From Schizochytrium sp. TIO01 (taxonomy: Eukaryota; Sar; Bigyra; Thraustochytrida; Thraustochytriidae), in NCBI GenBank assembly GCA_004764695.1, contig SMSO01000006.1, positions 1,344,859 through 1,408,858 on the forward strand: a DNA stretch of 64,000 bases, written 5' to 3'. The translations under genes and the position numbers were made by a program. Shown here in pieces: positions 11,801 to 21,151 of the stretch. The notes below the pieces were generated by a model. The model had not been told where the DNA came from. It did not search any database and saw only the letters and a list, made by a program, of their open reading frames with translations. Positions within the stretch are counted from its first letter, which is position 1, and each line of letters starts with the position of its first letter.

Positions 11801-14800
11801 CAATGCATTGATTGACTTCGATGGTATCTGGGGCAAGAAAAATTTGCAACTCCTGAGAAGTAAGATCAAGCCTGAGCAGTAAGGCATCGCCCACACCAAA
11901 ACCATTCTTGCTGATTCGCGCAAAACGATTCATACTGCGCACACGCGATGCGGAATACCCACGACAAATCAGCTCCCCACGACTATTTACGCCAACAAAT
12001 TGATCTCGCCCGGAACGATCCACTGACGCGATACCCACGACGACATCATGGGACATGTGTTTAACAAAAACACGCCATACGTGGATTCCACCATCGAAGC
12101 TCGAGTCGCAACGAGCCAATTGAAAATTTGTCGGTATCTTAGTATCAGAAAACTTCGTAACAGACCCCGAAACACCTTTTGGGGTAGTACGACCCCTTTC
12201 ACTGCTTTCATTTTGTATTGGAACTTCCTCAATCCAATCAAGCGGAATAGATCTGATCTCGCCAGTGTTTTCGAAACGAACGTCATATGAACCATCTTTA
12301 TGATCGCATAATATCGACGCCTCATAAAGTGTCGCTCCTCCTCCATAGCGAACAAGGACATTGCTGTGCACACCTAGTTCGCGAGGTCCTGGCAAAGAGG
12401 GGATATTCTCAGATAAATCTGTTGTTTGTCCTTGCAAATTGACAAGTAAACTGGCCATGAAACCGTTGGCCGTGAAAGCCATATGAGTTGAGCTTAGAGC
12501 CTTAGAAAATACTGGATGATGAAACTCTGCGCGATTCATGCATTCGATGTAGAATCGTTTATAGTTGACACTCGACTTTCGACGGCTGTCTTTGATTCTT
12601 GATTGTAAAGTAAGGCGTAAAAGTCCTACATCAGCACTATCATACCCAAGAGCGAATAAAGATTCCTCGAATTCAAACAGAGTAAGTGTATCATCGTTTG
12701 TCTCGTCGCGAGACCGAAAGGTCTCTAAAACTGGCAACCCACTTCGAGCTGCCTGGCGAAGGAAGTCCATGACCCGCGCAAGCTCAGCTTCTATGGCCCC
12801 AGCAGATACTTTTGTACGCCCCGACGGCGATAAAGCCTGGAAATCCTCCGGTTTGTCAGTTATAAATCCTCCACTCGCCTTCGCCGGCAATTTTTCAGCG
12901 TTCTCATCTAGGTTCAGTCCACGAAGTACAACTTGAAATGCATCCGAAAGGGCCGGGCCCACATGAAGCCAGATGTCATGTTGGCGTGCAGCTTTTAGGT
13001 ACGTGCATGAGAGCTCGTTACTTTGCATCACAGCAGGGTCTGGATCTCCTGTTGTTGGCGCAGCAAGCCTTGCCTCGAAATAAGGGCCTGTACCCAGTGC
13101 CAACCAAGGTGGTTGTCTGACAGCCTCGATAGCAGCACGAAACTTTGTCAAGAGAGGGCCTCTGATGCGTAATTCCTGCTCAATCTCCTCATCACTTAAT
13201 TCTAAAAGTGTCTCGCCGTCAAGCGCGAGCGCCATAGCTTCTTCAATAGGTAATTCAAGACTAGACATTAACTGAACCACATCGGATGTTCCCCACTGGT
13301 TAATGGGCGCCTCGTTTGGACGAGGAAGCATTGTGTCATTCACTACAAGCCGCCGGTAGACACGATGATTGTGCGTTGCAGATGTGATATGAGTGTTGGC
13401 ATTGCCATGACGCGAGCGAGCTGAATAATGCAAGTACGCTGTACGAAAGAGCAGTGCCTGAAGAGCGATTTCGTTCTCCAGTCGGAGCTCTTCAAGAGCT
13501 TCCATAAGGTCAAGCTCAAGTAAAGCCTCTCCGTCAATACCTTGATGTTCGAAAGGTAAAGAGGGAAGGCCACATGCTGATGCAAACTTACTTACTTGCT
13601 TGACTGTCCATTCTTCTGGATCTCCATCACCTGCAACAAGACCAGGATCTAAGGCATCAACGCTAAGTAAACGAAGCAGTTCTCGTTTTACCTTGCGTGC
13701 GACGATGGTGCTACCCGTGCCAAGTACGGTAAGCATATCATGATCATTTCCAAGAGGGAAAACATAACATTCGGTCATACCCAAATGTGTTCCATGGCTA
13801 ATTCGACTTTGAAACCTAGTTAACCCGATGCTTTCGAGAAAATCCAAAACCCTAGACTGTGTCGAAAAAAACATAACGTTATTCAAACGTCCAAGAGCGT
13901 GCCGCGTGGCATTTTCTTCAACATTGCGTAGACGCTGAGCTTCTGCAGCCTCTTCTGCCCGTAGTGCTGCTTCCTCTGCCATGCGAGCGGCCGCCATTTC
14001 TGCTGCATGGATTCTCTTTGCTATCCGGAGTCTTTTTTCCATTGACTTTGCGGAGGTTGATGTAGATATATTTTGACGAGAATTCGAAGAGCTTCCTCGA
14101 AATTCTTCTATACTCGAGTTAGATGGTGAAACAGCAGTACCAACGGCTTGGTTAGAAGTTTCTTGTACAAATTTGGGAATAATGACGCGAGCTTTTCGAG
14201 CACAATAAACTTTTTCTTTGACTGCCGTGGCATTTCGTTGAATGAAACTCGCGTTATTCACACGAGCAGCATGTGCTCGCCGCTGGGCTTGCCATAAAGG
14301 TCCATGTGTCTCGATTTCTGACTCCACCTTGCATAGAATTGCTTCAACAGCATATCGTGCCACACTCTTTGCAGCACGACGAGTTTTTTCGGATTGTCGA
14401 GATCCAAATACTGCCTGCCAAGTCTGACGCTTTGCTTCAGCATTTTTATTTAAAGTGAGACCGGGTATTGCAGACCTTTTGATACCCAGGAATTCAAAAT
14501 AGTCAACCTGGCCATCTTTAGATTCGTCTAGAGTTTCTGTGAATTGACGAATCACCCTCGCGTCGAATTCCTCATGGTGCGCAAAGATATCAGAAATAGC
14601 AAGCTCAAACTCTTCAAGGCTGATGGTTCCGTTGTTGTCCATGTCAAAATGGCTGAAGACATCAGATGCTTTCACTCCACGTTTACCAGATTCCAGTAGA
14701 AAGCTTTTCAGTTCTCGGCGTAACTTTCGAACTTGCTGAACAATCTCCTCATCGCTTCGTGCATCTTTGGATACTGGAACTTCTGGGTTTTTTGCTGCAG

Positions 14801-17800
14801 ACCAATATCGAAGAAATGCGTTATAGTCTATGTGCTGATTACGATTCGATGATGTACTGCGAGCTGTGTCTCCCCCGTGCCATGGTATACCACCATTCAC
14901 GCGAGACATTAATTGGCGTAGTTGCATTTCGCTGCACTCAAACCCAAGCTCCATTAGAGCTCGGTGAAATTCCTCCCATGTCACTGAGCCATCTCCATTC
15001 GTGTCAAAGTATCGGAATGTTTCTTTCAATGGAATGTTCATACTCTCCGCGCTCGCGATAAACTCTTGTAAGTCAGCCTCGAGGGTTGCAATTGGATCAT
15101 CAATTACAGTATCACGAAGTTCCATTGAAGGACTTCCTGGTGACATTGGTGACATGGGACCTTGCCCTCCCGGACCATTACCCCCGTGTCTCTGGCTTTG
15201 ATGAGATTTACGAACAATAGCAGCTTGAATGAATTCAAGGTAGTGAATTTTACCATCATTTTGTAGATTTAAGACATCCAAGAGTTGCTTCATTTCTGAA
15301 GGATCGAGGCGAATGCCAAGTGCTGTCATTGCACACCGAAAGTCGCGTTGGGTAATGGTGTTACTTTGATCAAGGTCAAAGTGCTGGAACGGGTTCATTA
15401 CAGCGTGCCGATCAAGGCGACGGCGTGCAACTTGGAGTTGCGCCTTCTGCACGGCAGACCTTAATGCCGTGGCTACTTCAGCAGGCTCAACTTGTTTCAC
15501 AAACTCTTCATAGTCAACGAGCCCATCATTGTTTGCATCTAAATATCGCACAAGTTTCTCGAAATCTTGCTCTTGTAATTTTAAATCAAGTTTTCGCAGA
15601 ACTTGCAAAAATTCTACACGATCAATAACCCCATCTTGCCTATAATCAGCTTTCATAAACAGAGACTTTATTGAGAAAGCAGATGAAACTTTACCATCTA
15701 CTTTAGCTTCTATATGAGCTGTCTTGGGGCTCATTACATCCGAGCGATATTCATGACTCCTAGCTAACCCAAGTCGAATTCGCTTAATTATACGCAAAAG
15801 AGCTGCTTGCTCCTCTTCAACGCCAATCATTCTCAAGAAACTAGTGTAATCGATATTTCCATCAAGATGCGCAACACCGTACTCTCGCATGATGCTCTTT
15901 AGTTGCTGTTGAGAAAAGTGCATATTGAGCCGCAAAAGACCGGCTTCAAGTTTTGCCATACCTATTGAGCCTGTATTGTCATTATCAAAGAGACGGAAGC
16001 AGGATCTATCGTTCGAGCCACGGGCCTGAGCATCACGCAGCACTGTTCTAAGATTTGCTAAGAAATCTTTAATTTGAACTTTACCCAAATCATCGAACGA
16101 AGATGGAGAGGTTCCCATGACCTTTTGAAATTGTCCTATATCAATAAAGTTCCTTCCTGGAACTTGAAAGTACTTCATGAGGAGGTTGTTCTGTTGATCA
16201 GAGAGTTTAGTATTAATAAGTCTTTCAAGCCCATACTTAAATTCATCTGGTTTGATTAGCCCATCGCCGTCAAGATCAAAGTGAGCGAACGAATCTATGA
16301 CACTAACTGGATGTTTGGGATGATTTGCAGCAGCTTGGACGAGTTCTCGAAGGTGGTCGAGTATTTTTTCTGTGGAGTCAACAAGTTTCTCTTCACGTGA
16401 TGTACCTGGAATTACCGAGCGTGATGACGTCGGAGACATTAATTTAGATTCTTGCATAAGCACGCGGGAACTCCCTGGCACCATTGGGCTGGGCGGGCCA
16501 AAAGTCTTTACATGTTGCAGCATGTCAATTGGTAGATTGCCATTGCCCTGTGAAATCTCATGAAAAAGGAAGTGATACTTTACAAAAGTCTCCTTTTTTA
16601 CTTTATGCAGAAGGCGATACCCAATGGCTTTTTTCAGATCTTCTACAGAATAAACAAGATCCAATGATGCCAGAGCCTTGAGAGCATCGGAAAGGCTAAT
16701 GAGGCCCTTTTTGCTTGCATCATACTTTTCAAAAGCCTCACGAACATGTTTGAGACGACCCTGAGCGTACGCAAGAGAACCCCTAAACTTGGCGCGAAGC
16801 TCTAGGCGGTCTTCAATCGCCTTTTGAAATGCATTCTTCTCTATGAGCCCCACCTGAGGCCCTTGGAACTTTTTCATAATCATTTGGGTTGTGCGAAAGC
16901 TGATAGTGATAGGAAACCCGAGCTTAATGAGGGCATTTCGAAGCTCGATGGTACTCATCAAATTATCATTTGTCTCATCAAACACTTTAAAGCACGTTTC
17001 TGCTGGAACGTTCTCTGCAAGTGCGTTTGCTATGATATCAACGAGATGATCAAAGGTGCTCTCAGCAACTTCATTTTCCTCACTTGGCTCCAGGGAATCA
17101 AGCCAAACATCCGGACAAAGGAGCGCAAGCAATAAAGAGTATTTTACTGTATGCTGCATGATTATATCTTTGTGCAGCGTACCATATGCCTGCTCAATAA
17201 CTTTAATCGCCTGAACTTCATCGCGATCGACTCGGGAAAGATCAAATCCTAACTCTAAAAGAAGCTCTACATAATGCTCGATAGGAAGTCGGCACTGATC
17301 AGATGAGTCTATGACCTCGAGCAAGGCCCGCACATTCAAACCGTCACGCCGTGCGTTAGCGAAAACTTCGCTTGTTTCTCGAAGAATCTGCTCAAATTTG
17401 GGATAAGGAGGGTTTCGGGATGGGAAGAATGCAGCATTTTGAACTTGAAGCAAAACAGCTGGCCTCTGTATAACAGCATTATAGAAGGATTGAAAGTTGA
17501 TTTTTTGCTGTTGTAAATGTTCTGTAGATTCAAACATGTCCATCAACATATGTACTTGCCGCGTATTAAGGACAGTTCCCAATTTGGCAATGCCAGCAGC
17601 AAATTCTTTCCGGTCAATTAAGCCGTCGCCATCTTTGTCAAAGTGCCCGAAGGCATTTTCAGGCTGAACTTTACCTTTCTCAATTCCACTTTGAATTGTA
17701 TAACGAAGCCTTTCGAGAGCAGCTAGAGACATACAATTGTCTCTATCTTGCTCTTTATCATCCCGAGACCCGTCTTTCCACACATCTGGAGCTAAAGAGA

Positions 17801-18947
17801 TTAGAAATTTGCGATACATGATTTTCCCATCCACAAGAGATTGCGGTGATCTTTTATTGATAATGTATGATAATGTTGCAGGAGTCAGATTTCGAACGCC
17901 AAGGCTTGCCATAACTTGAGCAAAATTATCCACAGGAATAAAATCGTCAAATTTGAGATCAAAGGATTCAAAAAGGATTCGGAAATCAATTTGATGCTCA
18001 AGCGCGAGCCTTACAGCCGTGAGCATATCCTTAACAAGACGGTCAACCAGATCATCTGAGATGTCTTGCATTTCATTAGTCGGTAGCATGGGCTGTTTTA
18101 GTTTCTTCTTTTGCTGCTTTGTAATAGTTTGAGCGTTCTTCTTAGGTGCTTTTCTTTGCGTCTGAAGTTTCGAAAGCTGCTCATTGGAAACATTTGCCAG
18201 ACGTAATAGTTCCTCGAAAAGATCAAAAGAGCATATTTGACGTGGAGAAAGTGATGATGTTGATTCAGTAACGGCTGAATACTCTGAAGTCGTCATGGTG
18301 TTATTCTTGAGTTTTTGCAAAAGCTTGGGCACGTCGGAAACTACAAGGGGAGACACACTTTCAAAGACATTGTGAACTAATTTGTGTCGAGCTTCCATAA
18401 AGGTATGGCTTTCATCACTGTGCAAATTCGTTTCATCGCCTAAAAGTTGGAAATACGCCGCTAGTGATGGGTTCGATATCAGCTTCTCCCAACTGATGAA
18501 CTCATTGGTAGAGTTCAATAAATCCTGTTGCCAAAATATTTGAAGCATATCTTCTTTGGGAGGAATAGGCCACTGAGGCTGCATCTCCTTCAAGGCCTTG
18601 ATAAACTGATCAATGAAACAATGCTGATCACCAATATATCCTCGTAAAGTCTTGTCTACAGCGTGTCCTGAATTTGCGTGTCCCTTCAAAATGGCTAAGA
18701 TGTCATCCCAAATCCGTTTGCTTTCTCCTAAGGGTAATATGTCGCTACCGAGAACTTCAAACTTCTCCTCGGCTGGGCTAAAACTATCAGCGAAAGTAGT
18801 TTCAACAAGAAAAGAGGCTTTGCTGCCTTCTTTGTCTTTTATCTCAGCGATTCTCACTTTCACATATTCACGGGATCGGGCTGCGATAGCAGACTTGCGA
18901 GCGTCCCTACACTCTACAACATCACCCCGGGTAAATCGAGTGTTCAT
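8883..18947 (-). CDS. giant multi-EF-hand protein with SAM-like and Tudor-like segments
   Basis: A single uninterrupted frame of 3,354 residues. I count at least fourteen EF-hand-like loops at about residues 300-1480. Canonical ones include FDKDGDGLIDRKEF (about 432), FDLDGDGLIKPDEF (about 887), FDTNGDGSVTWEEF (about 1312), FDMDNNGTISLEEF (about 1432) and LDESKDGQVDYFEF (about 1472); several others are degenerate. Two SAM-like regions follow (about 1776-1836 and 1883-1943), then two Tudor/agenet-like segments built on VRYGGG (about 2196 and 2549) around a SPRY-like stretch. The C-terminal 150 residues are a charged Gln/Ala-rich coiled coil. This suggests a large calcium-responsive scaffold; the function is unknown and I do not recognise an orthologue. 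The frame continues upstream to a GTG at 18998, but the first ATG (18947) is the safer start. No intron is evident over 10 kb. Confidence 0.88.
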   Translation of the reverse strand: MNTRFTRGDVVECRDARKSAIAARSREYVKVRIAEIKDKEGSKASFLVETTFADSFSPAEEKFEVLGSDILPLGESKRIWDDILAILKGHANSGHAVDKTLRGYIGDQHCFIDQFIKALKEMQPQWPIPPKEDMLQIFWQQDLLNSTNEFISWEKLISNPSLAAYFQLLGDETNLHSDESHTFMEARHKLVHNVFESVSPLVVSDVPKLLQKLKNNTMTTSEYSAVTESTSSLSPRQICSFDLFEELLRLANVSNEQLSKLQTQRKAPKKNAQTITKQQKKKLKQPMLPTNEMQDISDDLVDRLVKDMLTAVRLALEHQIDFRILFESFDLKFDDFIPVDNFAQVMASLGVRNLTPATLSYIINKRSPQSLVDGKIMYRKFLISLAPDVWKDGSRDDKEQDRDNCMSLAALERLRYTIQSGIEKGKVQPENAFGHFDKDGDGLIDRKEFAAGIAKLGTVLNTRQVHMLMDMFESTEHLQQQKINFQSFYNAVIQRPAVLLQVQNAAFFPSRNPPYPKFEQILRETSEVFANARRDGLNVRALLEVIDSSDQCRLPIEHYVELLLELGFDLSRVDRDEVQAIKVIEQAYGTLHKDIIMQHTVKYSLLLALLCPDVWLDSLEPSEENEVAESTFDHLVDIIANALAENVPAETCFKVFDETNDNLMSTIELRNALIKLGFPITISFRTTQMIMKKFQGPQVGLIEKNAFQKAIEDRLELRAKFRGSLAYAQGRLKHVREAFEKYDASKKGLISLSDALKALASLDLVYSVEDLKKAIGYRLLHKVKKETFVKYHFLFHEISQGNGNLPIDMLQHVKTFGPPSPMVPGSSRVLMQESKLMSPTSSRSVIPGTSREEKLVDSTEKILDHLRELVQAAANHPKHPVSVIDSFAHFDLDGDGLIKPDEFKYGLERLINTKLSDQQNNLLMKYFQVPGRNFIDIGQFQKVMGTSPSSFDDLGKVQIKDFLANLRTVLRDAQARGSNDRSCFRLFDNDNTGSIGMAKLEAGLLRLNMHFSQQQLKSIMREYGVAHLDGNIDYTSFLRMIGVEEEQAALLRIIKRIRLGLARSHEYRSDVMSPKTAHIEAKVDGKVSSAFSIKSLFMKADYRQDGVIDRVEFLQVLRKLDLKLQEQDFEKLVRYLDANNDGLVDYEEFVKQVEPAEVATALRSAVQKAQLQVARRRLDRHAVMNPFQHFDLDQSNTITQRDFRCAMTALGIRLDPSEMKQLLDVLNLQNDGKIHYLEFIQAAIVRKSHQSQRHGGNGPGGQGPMSPMSPGSPSMELRDTVIDDPIATLEADLQEFIASAESMNIPLKETFRYFDTNGDGSVTWEEFHRALMELGFECSEMQLRQLMSRVNGGIPWHGGDTARSTSSNRNQHIDYNAFLRYWSAAKNPEVPVSKDARSDEEIVQQVRKLRRELKSFLLESGKRGVKASDVFSHFDMDNNGTISLEEFELAISDIFAHHEEFDARVIRQFTETLDESKDGQVDYFEFLGIKRSAIPGLTLNKNAEAKRQTWQAVFGSRQSEKTRRAAKSVARYAVEAILCKVESEIETHGPLWQAQRRAHAARVNNASFIQRNATAVKEKVYCARKARVIIPKFVQETSNQAVGTAVSPSNSSIEEFRGSSSNSRQNISTSTSAKSMEKRLRIAKRIHAAEMAAARMAEEAALRAEEAAEAQRLRNVEENATRHALGRLNNVMFFSTQSRVLDFLESIGLTRFQSRISHGTHLGMTECYVFPLGNDHDMLTVLGTGSTIVARKVKRELLRLLSVDALDPGLVAGDGDPEEWTVKQVSKFASACGLPSLPFEHQGIDGEALLELDLMEALEELRLENEIALQALLFRTAYLHYSARSRHGNANTHITSATHNHRVYRRLVVNDTMLPRPNEAPINQWGTSDVVQLMSSLELPIEEAMALALDGETLLELSDEEIEQELRIRGPLLTKFRAAIEAVRQPPWLALGTGPYFEARLAAPTTGDPDPAVMQSNELSCTYLKAARQHDIWLHVGPALSDAFQVVLRGLNLDENAEKLPAKASGGFITDKPEDFQALSPSGRTKVSAGAIEAELARVMDFLRQAARSGLPVLETFRSRDETNDDTLTLFEFEESLFALGYDSADVGLLRLTLQSRIKDSRRKSSVNYKRFYIECMNRAEFHHPVFSKALSSTHMAFTANGFMASLLVNLQGQTTDLSENIPSLPGPRELGVHSNVLVRYGGGATLYEASILCDHKDGSYDVRFENTGEIRSIPLDWIEEVPIQNESSERGRTTPKGVSGSVTKFSDTKIPTNFQLARCDSSFDGGIHVWRVFVKHMSHDVVVGIASVDRSGRDQFVGVNSRGELICRGYSASRVRSMNRFARISKNGFGVGDALLLRLDLTSQELQIFLAPDTIEVNQCIDDLTEVARIRLNEVYRAQGKEQQDPNRRIKMFLKKKRGQLEKLLLQKIDERQRSVPVSVISYELYELGLEARESDLFNFLQPFLHRRRHGVDPLAMLEGLGLASEQHWESDSGSDSDYDEKNLSGPNKSITACSGYAPGMLLQGAGDAVQFTEACRAAPAMAEAKVGALVEVRYGGGSLWYPGEIMKIEENRGDHAQTSYTIRYDDGEVESGVRMGNIRILRQEKPPVATPKSRLVLQLYCRLLAYVAPISNNQREERLAQRRAQLLNGAAYKSAAKGRVWQHGRHHEFEIEKGSQEGEKRAAERISGSEPTLLATDVEIRGSTFSDVGGLRLQELLRKRLNTPHQVNWSLTTSTCHQFYAPLAVEQQSNETDASTKGTSAETVSSFPGAVVSDQSWTHIGSIDVESMQKVSEGEVGIPVSLRLDAPSNQCYYRLCFMGVLGTVLPSGEFVKVQAPVEPVRAVMNKTRVRIGGGWEMDVFDSLAMNDSADFKAGRFFLLSGAIAVHEPTKSEQDASKARTTNQKRTPKGLPKRVSRKPFREEFHPERRRGNGTKLEKEIPTVEIPGMGDARLSNVDTVEDSTATKPNGVAYLNQGYSRSNRESSMDDSPKRASPAPRSPSRRRFGNWPKSPTKMWMSQDEQIVIDRWLKDIGLNEYGLPPDLDEVNFGYENSGRFSNRFEQIFDIHPERPWMQMARERRWLPTRDEQRKIRRWARRSGSQRPNRRLPDQTLYEALLLAEPSQPWLDRVPRRDPLKPRATAAGLRASTNVDIGKEKRDAEGVFKGNEGKQFAKGGVNKPHQPAPPATPRQKGGKQNKEWQQDVRIVQDNIKRRLEEVDQDVEHMTSQYASLVADHDRTDSQRRIHRDEVKEMARAMAQEAMARKNEEAHLAWERKQQLLQAQSLAAQQASVDRREANLRTMEDQFRAAAQAQEWAQQIDKKYVRKVAKDKNRKQGEDGPLERAVHLSGKNIPL

Positions 18948-19819
18948 AGTGATACAGCAGCTGAAAGTACTAGGGTTTGAGGCCAGCTTGGTCCTCACCT
19001 TCGCGCTTGCCAGAAGCCGCCTCTTTCAGTCTCTCTGTTCAGTCTGTAAGTTAAGCTTGCTAAACCAGGCTCTCCTCTCGACACAATAGACGACGTAGCC
19101 TTGGTTGCTGCTGCTACAGCCTTGCGCGGCTTTGGCGACGTCAGGCACCAGCAGACCACTATTGCACGAGAGCAAGACAAGCTCCCGTGACCTCTTTTGC
19201 AAATGTAGCGGCCTTTAGACAACAAAACACAATAATATTCACTAGTTCACAGTATTAGCACCGGGAGTCTTTTAATAGCAGGTTCTTTTTCACGTTAAAG
19301 GCCCATTTGCAATCGATTCTGCGGATCGCCTCTCACGGCTGTCTTTTGCCCGAAAACTCGGGCTCGAGCCCAGGAAGGTCCCATGACCAGCCTGAGAGCA
19401 AAGAGGTGTTACAGTGTAGTGCTCAACGGTAACATTTATATAGAAGGGAAGATAGAAGGAATTTAAAAGAAAAAAGAAAAAAGAAAAAAGGCTTAAAATA
19501 CACAGCAAGTAAAGGAGAAATTCTAGTCATTGAAGAACCAAAGAAACCAAAAGGCGCCAATCGGGCTCTAAGTACTGTCGAAGAGGAACCTAGTTTAAGC
19601 ACCGATTTATTTACGCTAAACAAAAACTTGATGCTTGCGATTAGCTTTAGGGTATAGCTCGATAAGTGCAGTGACTCGTTCGCAAAGGACCGCAAAAGCG
19701 ATTGGAACTTGGCAGCACAGCAAGTCGACCAGTCTTGGCGGGTTGCAAGACTTGAAGAAGCAAAAGAAAATCCAAAAGGCGAAAGAAGTTGACAGCGACA
19801 GGCGAGTGGTGCTGTAAAT
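18948..19819. other. spacer between the divergent EF-hand and acidic-protein genes
   Basis: The first 250 bases are relatively GC-rich and probably carry the EF-hand gene promoter and 5' UTR. From about 19433 the plus strand is open in the same frame as the next gene but is broken by a TAG (before CTCGATAAG, near 19658) and a TGA (19790-19792). The translated segments look protein-like, including the 18-residue stretch WNLAAQQVDQSWRVARLE. They may be extra 5' exons of the gene at 19820 whose splice sites I cannot place, or decayed sequence. Confidence 0.35.
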
Positions 19820-20331
19820 ATGATAACCTCCGTGGAAAGCAAGCTCTCAGATGCTAACATTGAGATCGATGAGGGAATGGACAAAATTGAAGGTGGGGTA
19901 ACAGCAGCATTGCAAAAGGTAAGTGTCACCAGTGTTTGCTGATAGTTAACTCAAAGAGCTATTGACAGTAAACTGACACGACAGTTCGAGTTTTGCACGA
20001 ACTTTTCTATGGCTGTATTCTACTCATGTAGCTTAAGCGCTTAATTGACTTTAAGCAGTACAACAGCGCGTATGATCTCTGCAAGGTTATCTTGAAGCAC
20101 GAGCCGAAGAACAGTTTGCTCTTAGAATACAAAGATGTTTTAGAGCGTGCTAAAGTTGAACTCGCGGATGATACGGAGTCTGAGTCCGAGTCTGAATCTG
20201 ATTCAGATTTAGACGACGGGGACGAGGAAGATAGCATGGACGAAGAGAATGGTGAGCCAGATGATAATGACGACGAGTCTGATTATGAAGCATCCATATC
20301 ACGCTCGAGGGAATCAAAGCTTCAAAGATAG
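19820..20331 (+). CDS. small acidic TPR-like protein, two exons
   Basis: This gene is only visible after splicing. Exon 1 runs 19820-19918 (ATG, 33 codons). An intron of 113 bases (19919-20031) begins GTAAGT, has a pyrimidine-rich 3' end and closes in TAG. Exon 2 (20032-20331) continues in frame to TAG. The product is 132 residues. Residues about 28-70 form one helix-turn-helix of tetratricopeptide type, with signature-like residues in YNSAYDLCKVILKHEPKN. The remainder is a Glu/Asp/Ser-rich acidic tail. This layout recalls glutamate-rich TPR-like small proteins, but I cannot name an orthologue. The start is uncertain because in-frame sequence upstream also looks coding; a longer protein with further 5' exons is possible. 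Confidence 0.55.
19919..20031 (+). other. GT-AG spliceosomal intron, 113 bases
   Basis: The donor GTAAGT is at 19919-19924 and the acceptor TAG at 20029-20031, preceded by a T-rich tract (TTTTCTATGGCTGTATTCTA). Removing it joins two frames without shift. Within the intron the reading frame meets stops, as expected. It is the only intron in the window supported at both ends by sequence. Confidence 0.6.
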
Positions 20332-21151
20332 CTCTGCGATTTCCATTTCGGCATAAACATTGCTGCCCTTGGTTTCCTCATTCGTTTATAAATATCTCCT
20401 GAGAAATATATAATTCTTCTTGGTTTTTGGCGGAAAAGCGCACCTTTGTATTCAGATCGACTTCCAAAACATAGAGATCCACAAGAACAATTAAAACAGA
20501 AATACATGAAAAACAAAGAGAATCCGGTCTTAATTTCAAGGAAGCGCAAATAAAATCAACAAGCCCTGAGAGTGGTGGGAAATGAACAACTAAAAATTGA
20601 AAAGATCAAATCGAAAAGGCAAGAATGCTCTGCTCTTTGCCTCAATCGCTGAGGGCATTGAACGTGCATATTTGAGAAACCAGCATCCTCATCATCATTG
20701 TCGTCATCATCAAAATTTTAGCAAGGAAGTTTTCTGCTCTTGCACGAGATACACGGCCGGCCGTGTCGTGATTGAACGTGCTTGATAATTATGTAGTTGC
20801 CATCGCCCCAGCCTCGCAAGACAGAATGAGCTCTGGATTAGTGGAAAATGTCCTCGACAGAATATAGCACATACACCCTCTCACTGAGCGCCATCAGGCA
20901 ATCTTATAAATTTCAACAAGGCTATTTGAAGTAATTCAAACTTTCAAAGCTCTTATAAGACTGAAATAAAGTTGATTGCAGAAGAGGGTGCCAATGTGAA
21001 AGGCGCGAGCTCCCAGGATGGTTGTGGCGATGATAGGTGCATTGAATGATGATGACAAAGATAATAAATTGATGAGGGGACGTTGGTAAACAGTGGTAAC
21101 GGTGCTGGTAACTAGACTCTATATTGCAAAAGGTATCTATAATATGATTGC
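20332..21151. other. spacer before the uL10m-like gene
   Basis: AT-rich sequence between two genes that converge. No credible reading frame, repeat array or structured RNA was seen. Confidence 0.45.

Noticed and set aside
19423-19929. 168-codon minus-strand frame
   Set aside because: Antisense to exon 1 of the spliced acidic protein gene and to upstream A-rich sequence; Phe/Leu/Ser-rich shadow composition.
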